Origin: Periplaneta americana
Taxonomy: Eukaryota > Arthropoda > Insecta > Blattodea > Blattidae
DNA: 64,000 nucleotides
Reading direction: 5' to 3'
NCBI RefSeq assembly: GCF_040183065.1
Contig: NC_091124.1
Coordinates: 62,628,501 to 62,692,500 of the forward strand
In this document: positions 21,353 to 32,056 of the stretch, one piece after another
Position numbering within the stretch: the first letter of the stretch is position 1
Layout: each line of letters begins with the position of its first letter
Position numbers and translations under genes: made by a program
Notes under the pieces: generated by a model
Told to the model about the DNA's origin: nothing
Seen by the model: the letters and a program-made list of their open reading frames with translations, nothing else
Database searches by the model: none

Positions 21353-22761
21353 GTGAATAGATTGCATTGTTTTCATTTTGCCCGTGAAAAGCAAAAGAGT
21401 GTCCATCTATTATCTTCAGTTGCAGGTATTTACTGCTGCTAATTACAGTAGAAATAGTATGTAAAGAATGTATCAAGTTTTCATATGCGAAAATTGAAAT
21501 TTTAATGTTTGTTCCAATTATTGTGAACCTCACTGTCAACAATGTTTCAACTATACAAGTGGCTGTTGCATGGGAGTTAAGTTTCGTTGCTTTATGTGGC
21601 CTAGGTAAGTTAAATTACCTTAAATTATTTTTGAACAAGAAGAAATATAAATTCAAGAAGAATTACTGATACTTGTAGAAATATAGAAAAAATGAAAGGA
21701 GATTCTGACTATGAAATATTTTATGGTATAATTTTTACAGAAGAGAATGGTAATTTTAGAAAAGTGGATATTGACTTCTTAGTTGTCACGTCTATTGAAG
21801 CATTTACAAATTTGTGTTATCAGATTTCTTGTAAAAGACAAATTATCTTTCTTTTCTGATGAGACTTCTGTGGTTGATTGCAGAAACTGATGAGTTGGAT
21901 ACTGCTGAAGAGAGAAAGGAGGCCACAGACCTGAAGAACGAGGTTATTCAAAGCATGGAAGATGGAAACAGGCTCAGGTGATCATCAGAATTATCCGTAG
22001 AGTTTTAAATTGTCATCATTTGAATATATATTGTAGTAATCATTATTTCTTCACAATGGAAGTGAATTATATTTTGTAAGGAAGGTGAAGTGAAAGAAAT
22101 TTTATCTTGGATAAATGTGTGTTCCCCACTTCATTGTGGAGGAAGAAAGTTGGGGAGACTGTGACCCAAAAAGAAGCCAGAGCGCCATAGGCAGGAATGA
22201 ATGCCATATACTTGTCTTCAATCAGTTCTTCAGTCCGTGTCACTATTCAATATGCTGTACATCAATATTTCTGTAATTTTGTGCATAGAATCCAAATATA
22301 CCATTAGAAATTAGATAACACATAAGGTTCTCGAGGTGGTTTTCTTAATTTTAGATGTATTTTCACTCGATGAATCTATTTGTATAATAACAAAATATTG
22401 ACGAAGTAAGCTGCTAGATAGATTTAAATATATGCTATGGAAGTAGTAAATAGTGTATCCAATTTATGACTACCCAAACCAGAGACTGTTTTTGTCCCCT
22501 TTCACTAGAGCTTTCCAGAGTACCTGTTTTCATCTGTCTTCTTAAAGGTCTTTCAGTAGGTGTACTTGTTCTTTCCATTACAGTCGTGGTCTATCAAGTG
22601 ACCTTTTCCCTATTGGATTCTTCCCCATTGTTCTTCGGAGGAGATTTATCTGATTTCGACGTTGGATATATAGTGTACATATAATAATGAAATTTGTCAT
22701 AGAGAGAAGGGGAAGTGATGTGGAGACTGAGTTTTGAATAGACCTAGATGTTTCGGGTCCG
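21353..22761. other. Unassigned TTLL5 intron DNA around exon 21884-21977
   Basis: Apart from that exon I see nothing definite. A piece near 22120-22190 (GGAAGAAAGTTGGGGAG) may be a LINE scrap. Open frames at 22466-22684 and 22578-22844 are not convincing. Confidence 0.4.
21884..21977 (+). CDS. TTLL5: TTLL5-type exon: acidic/charged linker
   Basis: A 94-nt exon after ttgattgcag (ends 21883), with cag|gtgatc at its 3' end. The frame carried from the previous exon reads ETDELDTAEERKEATDLKNE followed by VIQSMEDGNRLR. No database match is claimed. The support is the phase agreement on both sides, the splice sites, and the Glu-rich character expected of the variable TTLL5 linker. It is too short to stand alone. 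Confidence 0.7.
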
Positions 22762-22984
22762 GGTGAATTGCCACAAAACCCAAACAGGTAAAGATAGTTA
22801 TAAGATCGAGATATGTTAATTGCCACAAAATTACCTGCGGTCAATTTTAGAGTTGATATCTGCGAGATATTTTAATTGCCACAAAACTGCCTGCGGTGAA
22901 TTTTGTGGTTGGTACCTGTGTCGATCAAGTTGCTTATGTTTCATATCAGTGCTTCTTCTACCCTGCTTAGTGTTGGCAGTGCAT

Positions 22985-23668
22985 TTGACTTACAATGAAA
23001 AAAGTAAACAACTTTTAGTGATCAACAATTTTAAATCTTATGTTCATTATATATCTAAAAGTAACAGACATACATGGCGGTGTGTCCAAAGAAGCTGCAG
23101 GACGAAGGTTTACACAACAGGGTTAACTGAAGAAATATGTGACATGGGTAAGTGTGACTTTACTCATAATCATACAAGCATTGCCGAGGTAAAAATTAAA
23201 TCAACAAGAAATAAGCAATACTTGCAAAAGAAAAGCAATAGAAAACTTATCTGAAAAACCTTAAAAAATCATTCATGTTGAATTGGCAAATCATGACAAT
23301 TAACTTGATTTGACAACAGCAGATCTTGAACTTATTAGGCGAAATATACATTTTGCCAGATCAGCTGTTCATCCCGCATTGCCCAAAACAAGACAAGAGG
23401 TCCAAGAAGTGCTGGAATCAATGACCATAAAGACAAATAGAAGCGAAGATTTTATTCTTGAAAATGACGTAGAAAGTGAGTTAGTGATTTTTTCGTGTAC
23501 TACAAATGTATCAGCTCTGAAAAATACAGAAACTGCCTACATGGTTGGGGCATTTCAATATTGTACCTGTCACTTTTATCAATTATATTCCATGCATGGC
23601 CTGTTAAATAATATCTACATACCTTTGTTATTCGTGCTTTTGTCAAATAAGGCACTTGGAACATATAC
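22985..23668 (+). pseudogene. MULE transposase N-terminal half (FLYWCH + DDE start)
   Basis: The segment at 22985-23254 has a FLYWCH-type zinc finger: HTWRCVQRSCRTKVYT then DFTHNH (C..C..H..H). After a frame break, 23310-23668 gives HPALPKTRQEVQEVLESM and FYQLYSMHGLLNNIYIPLLF, typical of FLYWCH-linked MULE transposases. The DGTF catalytic block appears as VGAF, so the first Asp is lost. The frame is cut at 23668-23671 by a transposon insertion. Not functional. Confidence 0.82.
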
Positions 23669-23670
23669 TA

Positions 23671-25559
23671 CAGTCCATGAGGATTTACTTGTCTAGTCCC
23701 TTTTAGAAAGAGAAAGAATACTCACCATCTCTCTCTACCCTCATTTATGGTGACGGCGGTATGGTCGACACTCCTTCCAGCGACCAGGAGTTAGCAGCGG
23801 CGGCACTCTCTTCCTCTTCAAATTCTGACTCCTCTCCGCCAGAAAGTTCCTCGTCCGTGTCCGTGTCGTCCAAATTTATTACGAATCGATCGCTAATTTC
23901 GTCTACTAGTCCGTCCTTCTCCCAATAAAATTGTTCGACTTTTTCCACGTGTTCACAGGCCTTTCTCCAATTATCTTCCGTCACTTTTGCAAGAGCGCTC
24001 TCAAACAACAATTTCACATCTTTACTTTTGAACGAAATATTACGCTTCGCAACGTCATTTTTAACCTGCCCCCATATTAATTCGATCGCGTTTAAATCAC
24101 AATGGTATGGTGGCTGTCTCACTACAGTATGGGAGTGCATTGTCGCAATTTGGTCGATTTCGTATGTTTTGAAATTATCTTTTTTAGTTTTTACAAGTTC
24201 ATATAATAAGGTTTCGTGGATCGTAAATCAAATTCAATGTTATTGTTACGAAGCCAGGACTGCATTTCAGATTTCGGTGTTGATGAAATTGGTGCCTTAT
24301 TGAGTTCTGTTGAATGATAGGGGGCATTGTCCATTACAATGATGCTATTGAGAGGAATGTTTGGTAATAATTGATTAATGAACCAGTTCTTAAATACAGT
24401 GCTGTCCATCTCCTCGTGGTAGTCTTTAGTTGATTTAGATTTGAAAGTTAGAAGCGCGTTTGGAATGAAACCTGTCGAACATCCGGCGTGTAAAATAATA
24501 AACCGTTGACCTTTTCCTATTGGGGTTTGAAGTGGGAAGTCAATTTCGTGATCATCGCTTTTCCAAACTTTGCTTTTCGTATGGTTCACATTAACCCAAG
24601 TTTCGTCTAGATAAACAACGGCGCGTCCAGTGGCGCGTAATTCTTTCATTTTTCTTAAGAATTTAAATCTCTTTAAAATAACATCTGACCTTTCCATTAA
24701 AAATTTTCTGCCTTGAGTATTTTTAACATACCTAAATTTCATTTTTTTAAGAATTTCTCTCAAACTCCATATGCTTCCAGTGAATAAGCTTTCCTTAATT
24801 AATGCGTCATTTATATCCTTCAAACTAGGCAAAAAATCAGTCCGATACAAAGAATAAATTACTCGTCTTATAGCGGCGGCAGAAAATGAGTCAATTGCAG
24901 TTTTCTGAGGGGTCCTGTTTGGGCGTTTCTTTCCTGGAGTTCGCAGAACACTTCCACTTTCTAGTGCCTCCCTTTGTTTTTTTAAAATCCTGCTAACACT
25001 ACGAGACGATATACCTGTCGCTGCAGCAGTTCTTTCGATAACACTCGACACAGATATTGTTTGCTTTCCGCGTTTCAGTGCCTCATATTCTTCAGTAAAG
25101 AATTTGTGTACATTAATAACCATGTTCATACTGTCCGACTTCAAGGCTTTCCCGCGTTTTCCCATATTGCCTACCATGATTATTAAAAACAAGAGCACAA
25201 CACACATTACAATGTTTAAGATAACAGGGAAACCATGCAATTCCGAAAACATTTTGTTTAAATTGTGAATTATTGTATATTATATTATATTAAATTGACA
25301 CAACGAGACACACACTTACTTCACTATTCACTAAACACTACTGAATAAATGAACTCGAACAACGCCAAGACGCCACTGAGAGATCCACTAATTGGATTTG
25401 CAAAAGTGTGTTCTAGAAGGGCCAAGGGAGAAGGAGGGAAGGGAATTCCAAGAATTCTACAAAAGAAAACCTTTCCCCCCTTACATCTGTTGACAGTCGA
25501 TAGACAAGGACCGCAGACAAGGATAGTAGAAATCACGCCAACTTAACCCTCATGCACTG
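23671..25559 (-). mobile_element. Complete Tc1/IS630-type element inserted in the MULE
   Basis: The ends CAGTCCATGAGGATTTACTT and, inverted, CAGTGCATGAGGGTTAAGTT are each bordered by TA (23669-23670, 25560-25561). 1,889 bp, with a single transposase gene on the minus strand. The insertion splits the MULE transposase exactly, which confirms the borders. Confidence 0.9.
23745..25252 (-). pseudogene. Long-spacer DDE transposase, one frameshift
   Basis: Two frames together give about 490 residues. The N-terminal HTH region has VIERTAAATGISSRSVSRIL. The DDE domain has VVYLDETWVNVNHTKSKVW (first Asp), LNSIIVMDNAPYHSTELNK (second Asp) and, in the second frame, RQPPYHCDLNAIELIWGQVK (Glu). An acidic C-terminal tail follows. 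My count from the second Asp to the Glu is about 83 residues, far above the 34-41 of common Tc1/mariner families. The frame changes near 24205-24215, where a one-base shift replaces KPYLLYELVK by a stop. The likely start is one of the Mets near 25160-25252. All three catalytic residues are present. Confidence 0.85.
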
Positions 25560-25561
25560 TA

Positions 25562-26244
25562 GCCTGTTAGGCGTTTTGAAAAATCTTTTTAAATTTGTCA
25601 TTGACTATAAAATTCCCCAAAAAAATAGCCATCGAAACAGTGTTTCCAGATAGTAAAACTAAATTTTGTGCATTTCATTTGGGGCAAGCGTGGCACAGAA
25701 AAATACCACTCGGTCTTTCAAAACAGTTTGCTGATGGTGAAGGTGAAGTTGGCAAATGGTTGAATTACGTTTATGGTGTACCATTTCTTCGTCCTGACGA
25801 AGTGAGTGACTGTTTCGTTGAGGACTTCATGTCAATAAAGTCTAATGACACTGCTGTGGATAAATATAGTGATTATTTATTAGACTTATTATAAGTGAAG
25901 ATAGCACTTTCCCGCCAGAAATGTGATCAAGTTTCTTGTCACATTCACTGCACACTACAAATGCCTGCGAATCTTTCCAGTCGGATTTGAAGTCTAACTT
26001 TTACCTTCATCACTCCCATATATTTAAATTTATAGAAGTCCTAAAGACATTGCAGACCAACACTTACGTAAAAATTAGAAGTGCTACACAACAAATTATT
26101 AAATCCAGGAAAAAAATTCACTTGTTGAAAAAACAAGTTTTATTAGTTAAGGTCATGCAAGAATATTCTTGTGAACAAATCACGCAATTTGAATTTATAA
26201 AGAAACTTTCATATAGGAACAAGGCATTAAAACGCAGAAAGTGA
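25562..26244 (+). pseudogene. MULE transposase C-terminal half
   Basis: After the inserted element the same protein resumes: GVLKNLFKFVIDYKIP (second catalytic Asp), KFCAFHLGQAWHRK (the CxxH pair), LRPDEVSDCFVEDFM, then after a frameshift near 25890 HTTNACESFQSDLKSNFYLH (the Glu-bearing block). The length and order match FLYWCH-MULE transposases. Removing the insertion and one TA restores the reading frame across the junction. Confidence 0.82.
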
Positions 26245-26713
26245 TAGTAAGACTTTCTAACTTTTTAAATTTTTAACATTAATTCGTGACAGTAGGATTT
26301 AATTTAAGTTTTTAACTTTTTTAACTTTTGACAAAGAGAACAACATTTTTAACCACACCAACCATGCTAGTTGCCCAGTCCCAAGTCTGTACAAAGTGGG
26401 AGGGAAAAATGTTGTACCGAAAAGTTGTATGTCTTTGTGGTAGTTCACATATGACTTTGTGGCAGTTCACATATCCCACACTGACCCAGCCGCAATTTTG
26501 TGACAATTCACCGTTCACGTCAAAAGCTAAGTAGTATCTTTTATTGTGTTTGCTATTTTATGTTATTGTGAGTGCTTACTGTACTGTCTGTTAGTAAGCT
26601 ATAATAGCAGCAGCTTTTAAATTTCGTGGCTATATAAATCATTTAACAGAGAAATAGGAAAAGAGGAGTAGAGAGAAGGGGCTATTAACCTGTTCAAAAA
26701 GCAATATATTATA

Positions 26714-27530
26714 CAGGGTGTAAATAAAATGTATGTCAAAATTTTAGGGGTATATTCCTCTCACATAGAGGGTGAAAAAATGTTGTATGAACATTAGTCA
26801 GGAAATCCTGTATTTTCTTGTTACAGTCCTTTTTCTACAACTCTGCCTACATTGTATGATGCGGTATATTATTAAATAAAAATGGCATACAACATGTCTT
26901 GTAGGAAGTGCTGAAAATGGCCCTTGTTAGCATGGATACATGCATTATCTTTGCGTACATTGATACTCTAGGTATTGTTTTTGTGTGTTATGACGTCATA
27001 GCTATCATGTAACAACACAGTTGTGTTGAACCCAGGGTTGACACATCGTTGGACAAACCATTCAGAGCATTCGTGACAGAGGAATAGGTAAAGATGGATC
27101 AAATTCCTTGGCCTCCACGCTGTCTGGACCTAAACCCACTAGACTTTCATTTTAGGATCATTTAAAAGAGCTCATGTGTGGAACCCCGGTGCAAGATGAA
27201 GAGAGTCCTCCTAGCCTGTATTTTGGAAGGCTACAAGACAATACGACATTCTCCAGCGATACATCAGTGCATCCGGGATTTAATGCGGCGGCAGGTTGGT
27301 GTATGTATCTGTGCTAACATGGTCAATTTGAGCTTTTCTTGTAAGACAGATTTCTTGGTAGTATGCTATTTTTAATTCAAAATGTACGGCATCAGACAAT
27401 GTAAACAGGGTTGTAGAAAAAGGACTGTAACAAGGAAATAAAGCATTTTCGGGCCAATGCTCATGTACATTTTTTTCATATGAAAGTAATATTCCCCTAA
27501 AATTTTGGCATACATTATAGTTACACCCTG
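26714..27530 (+). mobile_element. Mariner-type element, deleted
   Basis: The ends CAGGGTGTAAATAAAATGTA and the inverted right end CAGGGTGTAACTATAATGTA lie directly inside TA pairs (26712-26713, 27531-27532). The subterminal sequence CAAAATTTTAGGGG also mirrors. Broken frames at about 27100-27300 recall PWPPRCLDLNPLDFHF and an LKELMCGTPVQ segment, the mariner-type block RSPDLNPLDFFLWGHLK. 817 bp, non-autonomous. Confidence 0.85.
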
Positions 27531-27616
27531 TATATAAGTACGTATATATTGTTTTTGCTTTTAATTTTCATTCATCTACATCTTATGACATTAATTTTTA
27601 CTGTTATCTGTTGCAG

Positions 27617-27779
27617 TCAGTATCAAGCACGACGCACATTTGCTCAGTATCTGATTTGCATTCTGCGGCGAATATCTGGTCAGAATAAGGCTGATCCCAT
27701 TGTTGAAGACCATGGAGAGTTGATTTTACGCTTCCTTCAGAAAGCTTCTTCCAATCTACGTACACCATATTTTGTCCAG
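27617..27779 (+). CDS. TTLL5: TTLL5-type exon: AQYLICILRRI / LILRFLQKAS helices
   Basis: A 163-nt exon between ctgttgcag (ends 27616) and gtgaag (27780). After completing a Ser codon it reads QYQARRTFAQYLICILRRI, then EDHGELILRFLQKASSNLR, which follows the vertebrate TTLL5 C-terminal helices (AFSAYLQHVQIRL, then ELVVRFLKRASNNL). It ends in phase 0. The preceding intron of 5.6 kb holds the MULE and IS630-type nest and a mariner-type relic. Confidence 0.85.
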
Positions 27780-28356
27780 GTGAAGACTCCTTGTAGTCTG
27801 ACTCTTTCAGTTTGCACAAGTAGTCACGAAACAAATCGGAACATCTGTACAATTTCAGCACTTAATGGCTTTCAATTTTTGTCAGTCTCACACAGATGAA
27901 TTTATGTCCTTGTGCAGCCAGATTTTCTGAATATTATTGTAACTTTTGCTTCAGTTGGATTCAGGAACTCTAGTTTGACTTGATTATTAAGATATTCAAA
28001 TTCTCTTTCAAAGATGTAATGCAATGAAATTATTCAAGTCAGCTTTACCTGAAAAGCCTGAGTTGCATAATACGCATTACTGTTTCGATAACAGAAAACC
28101 GCAATTCTCAAATTGCTGTTTTTAGTGTCAAATCCTGCTCAGTGATGGTTCACATGTCTTACAAGCGTATACTTGAATAATCTTAAAATAACTGCGCAAA
28201 ACAAATGTTTAGATTTGTGTTGATGATCAGGGCAATAAATTTCACTTTCCACGAGATTTACTTGCCATCAGTCTCTTGCTTGAAAATGTGTATATAGCAG
28301 AAAGCAGAATGTTTAAACTTAAACAAATTTCTTTATGCATGCATTGTGTTGTATAG

Positions 28357-28523
28357 ATTCCCAGCAGGAAGCTTGCTGGAAAGGATCGACTAGCAGTAGT
28401 GGCCAAGCAACTCAACGATTTTATATATCTGTACAACAGAGAGACAGATTTGTACAGTGAAGGGGGAGACAAGCCCAACCAGGTACCCAGCAAGCTGTAC
28501 CAGCGGTTTCTCACTTCAGCAAA
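28357..28523 (+). CDS. TTLL5: TTLL5-type exon: IPSRKLAGKDRLAVVAKQLN segment
   Basis: A 167-nt exon from ttgtatag (ends 28356) to gtaagt (28524). It reads IPSRKLAGKDRLAVVAKQLN, then DFIYLYNRETDLYS and a Gly/Asp-rich stretch. The vertebrate TTLL5 equivalent has LPSRRLALLERRRILAHQL, then DFIIVYNKET, so the match is clear. It ends in phase 2 (aa), completed to Asn by the terminal exon. Confidence 0.87.
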
Positions 28524-29127
28524 GTAAGTAATAGTTTGCAAAAGAGGAAAAGGATTATGTATTACATCCTGGTTGCTTTACTCGTGGACAAAATTAATTC
28601 TTCAATTATTGGCACACAGTCCTTTAAAAAACACTGGTATTGGTGACAAGGAAGGATGTCATTTACTAGTAAAATTACAGTTTTTAAGAACTTTGCACGA
28701 CAATGAGTTGCGCACATTGAAATGAAAGCATTGCAACTAGATGAAACTTTTTATAAGAGTCTGCAGAGCTGAACTGATTGAGTAGTCTACCAAGGTTTTG
28801 CTAGTGCTGTGAATTCTAATCAATTAGAGTTGGATTATGGCGCAGTTGCCAAGTAGAAGTCACAGTAACTCAAGTGTTTACTGTAAGTGCTTCGTGGGAA
28901 ATGATACACAAATTTTCAACAGAAGAGGTCAAGTACCTCATTGACCTTGTCAAAAGCAAAAGTTTTAAAGACATTGAAGCCATGAATTGTTCACAGTCAG
29001 AACCCGATGAAACCAAGTATGCATAAGAAACTAATCAATCTCTAATAAACCAAGAATTCCAACAAAACACACCCCAAAATAGATCAGATATTCCATGGAA
29101 AACCACTGAAAGAGCTGGTTCTAATAT
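28524..29127. other. Unassigned TTLL5 intron DNA
   Basis: Contains a short frame at about 28898-29025 (MIHKFSTEEVKYLIDLVKSK) that looks like a Myb/SANT-type or transposon-linked fragment; too short to call. Nothing else seen. Confidence 0.35.
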
Positions 29128-29146
29128 TAGCATAATTTGTTACTTA

Positions 29147-29897
29147 CTTACTTCTGGCTTTTAAGGAACCTGGAGGTTCATAGCTGCCCTCACATAAGCC
29201 CGCCATCAGTCCCTATCCTGAGCAAGATTAATCCAGCCTCTACAATCATATCCCACCTCCGTAAAATCCATTTTAATATTATCCTCCCATCTACGTCTCG
29301 GTCTCCTCAAAGATCTTTTTTCCTCCAATTATATCAGGTGAAGAATACAATGCGTGCAATTCTGTGTTGAGTAACTTTCTCCATTCTCCTGTAACTTCAT
29401 CCCTCTTAGCCCCAAATATTTTCCTAAGCACCTTATTCTCGAACACCCTTAACCCTTAACCCTTGTTCCTCTCTCAAAGTGAGAGTCCAAGTTTCACAAC
29501 AATACAGAATAACTGGTAATATAACTGTTTTATAAATTCTAATTTCAGGTTTTTTGATATCAGACTGGATGACAAAAGCTTCTCGACTGAATAATAACAG
29601 GCATTTCCCATATTTATTTTGCATTTAATTTCCTCCCAAGTGTCATTTATATTTGTTACTGTTGCTCCAAGATATTTGGATTTTTCCACCTCTTCAAAGG
29701 ATAAATCTCCAGTTTTTATGTTTCCATTTCGTACAATATTCTGGTCACGAGACATAATCATATACTTTGTCTTTTCGAGATTTACTTCCAAACCTACCTC
29801 TTTACTTGCTTCCAGTAAAATTCCCGTGTTTTTCCCTAATTGTATGTGGATTTTCTCCTAACATATTCACGTCATCTGCATGAACAAGCAGCTGATG
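29147..29897 (-). pseudogene. RTE/BovB-like LINE 3' end with 19-bp TSD
   Basis: Minus strand: EVNLEKTKYMIMSRDQNIVR, SKYLGATVTNINDTWEEIKC, CYYSVEKLLSSSLISKNLK, then in the next frame RIYKTVILPVILYCCETWTL, the palm end and connection of RTE-like reverse transcriptases, followed by a 3' end whose tail is (TTAC)n on +. Flanked by TAGCATAATTTGTTACTTA at 29128-29146 and 29898-29916. It is 5'-truncated and internally broken. Two more tails of this family are at 36340-36437 and 55370-55505. Confidence 0.9.
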
Positions 29898-30131
29898 TAG
29901 CATAATTTGTTACTTAAAGAAATGAGAAAAAAGTAGATCAAAAAGAGCAGATGAGAAGTTCCATGGAAGAGAAACTATTTACTCATTCACAATAAAGTCT
30001 CTTGTGATGGTTACCAAATTACATCACAGCCACGCAATTGGTTTTCGAGATATTCAAAATGGCTGGATACTTTCCTTACAGATTTCATATACTATGGAAG
30101 TAATTTGTTGGTGAATGATATGTTTCTGCAG

Positions 30132-30450
30132 TGAGCAGGACCTGGAGGATGTCCTCTCCGTGCAGACACGGCTGTACAAGTGTGCACATCTGTATTTGGG
30201 GCGGTCTGGAACCAACCCCAGCACCTCGCGGCCGTTTGGTTTGCTGCGTTCACTGCCATACACTCCAGGCAGTCGGGATAGGACAGACTGTGAGTGCTAC
30301 AGTTCCCAGCATCGCAAGACACTGCCACGTCTCTCAAAGAGTGGGTCGGCAATCCCGGTACCTGCACGTACATCCACCGCAACAGCAGTACCCTCCACTG
30401 CCACGGGTCCCAGCAAAAGGCAGGGCCCCAAGATGTCCCGAGCACTGTGA
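30132..30450 (+). CDS. TTLL5: TTLL5-type terminal exon with stop
   Basis: The acceptor tgtttctgcag ends at 30131. The exon reads EQDLEDVLSVQTRLYKCAHL, like the EAELEEVLTFYTQKNKSA region of TTLL5, followed by a Ser/Thr/Pro-rich basic tail that ends MSRAL and a TGA at 30448-30450. Other open frames over this exon (30131-30487 and two antisense ones) are shadows. The long Ser/Pro-rich extension of vertebrate TTLL5 with the receptor-interaction region is not visible here, so the insect protein is shorter or further exons are alternative. Confidence 0.82.
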
Positions 30451-31871
30451 TATCACTGGTAAGCCTTCTCAACACGTACAGGGGTAGCACTATTTAAAAT
30501 AAATATTTGTATTTTTATTTGCTATGACACGTGCGAAAGATTATGTAGGACTTGTAAAGTATGGATTGAGACCATTAAAACGGGGATTAATCACTAGCAG
30601 TTGATACTGTGGATTATCTGCAAATGGGTTTTCTGTCGTTTTGTACATTACAAGTTTTTCCTATTTTTGTAATGTGATAGGGTAAGGAACTTTTACTGAT
30701 TTAATCTTTTTTCAACATTTTCTAACCTTATTTCTAAATCATTGAATAAGTAACTATTACTATAAAACATTGAAATTTAAATTATGTATAATTTTCATAG
30801 GAAATTTGCACTTCTTGAACCCATTTGCAGTTAAGTTTTGATATATTTCTCTGTTTTATGTGGTGAAAGCTGTCATCTGTTGTCAGAGACAAATTCCCAC
30901 TATGACTTAACGCTTTTAGGCCTAATTACATTTTATTCTGACAATTTCACATGTAACACAAATTACATAGGATTTATCTCGTTTGTAGTTGAAATAGCTG
31001 AGGGTCTGTAAGTATCCTCACTCTTCTGATATTTTATTTTCATTCATATATACTAATGCACTTTTTTAGGAAATCAGTGCATAATAAATATGGATGTATG
31101 TCAACTGTACCTACACATAATTATTTGTGAACTGAAAAGATAACACTTGCAAAAATCAGAAACAGCTTGTCACAGCTGTGGTTAAATTTAGCCATAATTT
31201 CACCTTTCCAAAGGAGAACTTGAACAATATTATATTGTAAGAAAGTTAGAAATGTGTATATAGAGTGGAAGAGTCATCAGCTCCAAGTGAACCAATAGAA
31301 CATGCTAGTTAAATAGTGAAATATAGAACTGAGTAGTATTCTTATAATTACCATGCTTGGAAGTTTGTCATTAGAAGAATAATCAAGTTACTGATACATT
31401 TTCCAGAAAGTTCAGGTATTCTTAAAGTTTAGAGAAATATAATATTACAGTTAGAAATATCACAAGTGATCTAAATATGAAAGTGGTTTACACTAAATAA
31501 GCAGAATACTTTATTTCATTAGAAGTAAGGAATTGATACAAAATGTACGATCTTCTCAGCATGTAATCTCGAGATTGTAAATTCGTGTGTAACATATGCA
31601 ACGACATTTGTCTCTGACCACAGTTGTCTCTTCTGAGGCCAGTTAGAAGTGTGGCGTTGTAGTGTTAATATAGTGCCTACTCATACAACTAGTCCTTTTG
31701 AATCCTTATATTTGCTACATAAGAAAAATAGGAGTTCAGCTACGTGGGAAAATGGTACCTTGTGTATAGAGAAATTGATATTGGCCTAGTGACAAGTCTT
31801 TCAGTTTGTAATAATTGAAACGCGAGTGCTGCATTCAGGTACAGGAGTTTGAATCACACCATGTTCTGTTA
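30451..31871 (+). other. Candidate TTLL5 3' UTR and flank
   Basis: No coding similarity seen. The first AATAAA after the stop is at about 30498-30503. Another at about 33910-33915 is followed by a GT-rich stretch and is a better-looking poly(A) signal. Which is used cannot be told from sequence alone; if the second, the 3' UTR would be about 3.5 kb and would contain the Tigger-type MITE at 31872. Confidence 0.3.
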
Positions 31872-32056
31872 CAGTAAAACCTGACTTAAGCAGATCGTAA
31901 TTTGCATGATGAAATACTGGATAATCCGTCATGAGCAGCGATTTGCTGTTATTAGTTTCCGTCCCGTAGGAAAAATATGCGCTCCTTTCATTTATACCAG
32001 AAGTCCGATTGTGTTTCAGACAAAGAGAAATAGTCTGTTTCAGGTAGGTTTTACTG
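31872..32056. mobile_element. Tigger-type MITE, 185 bp
   Basis: Ends CAGTAAAACCTGACTTAAGC and, inverted, CAGTAAAACCTACCTGAAAC, each bordered by TA (31870-31871, 32057-32058). The first ten bases equal those of the Tigger element at 13576. No coding content. Confidence 0.8.

Larger units (their letters stand above)
22762..26512 (+). mobile_element. FLYWCH-type Mutator-like element (MULE), split
   Basis: The left end GGTGAATTGCCACAAAA (22762) and the inverted right end GGTGAATTGTCACAAAA (ends 26512) define the TIRs. Each terminus carries further tandem subterminal copies of RTTAATTGCCACAAAA or GTGAACTGCCACAAAG. No target duplication found. Inside are a dead transposase in two parts and a complete Tc1/IS630-type element at 23671-25559. 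Without that insertion the MULE is about 1.86 kb. Confidence 0.8.
7604..30450 (+). other. TTLL5: TTLL5-type tubulin polyglutamylase gene, 3' part (10 exons)
   Basis: Gene-level entry. The TTLL5 family adds glutamate side chains to tubulin tails (and some other proteins) on microtubules, cilia and centrioles, using ATP and a TTL ATP-grasp fold. Ten exons in order read as the second half of the TTL domain (7604-7860, 9477-9676, 13074-13303), the C-terminal extension with the RRGGFVRIFP motif (13379 to 15263), and a tail that still resembles vertebrate TTLL5 (21116-21352, 21884-21977, 27617-27779, 28357-28523, 30132-30450). Junction phases were checked by hand and agree throughout, except that the donor/acceptor pair between 13379 and 15263 is not settled. 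About 640 residues are visible; vertebrate TTLL5 is about 1,280. The first exons must lie left of this window. TTLL4 or TTLL7 are less likely because the similarity to TTLL5 continues past the TTL core. Confidence 0.88.

Noticed and set aside
28898..29025. Myb/SANT-like frame as a host gene
   Set aside because: About 40 residues only, no splice sites, inside a TTLL5 intron; at best a transposon scrap.
30131..30487. Alternative open frames over the last TTLL5 exon
   Set aside because: The phase carried from exon 28357-28523 selects a different frame, which matches the family.
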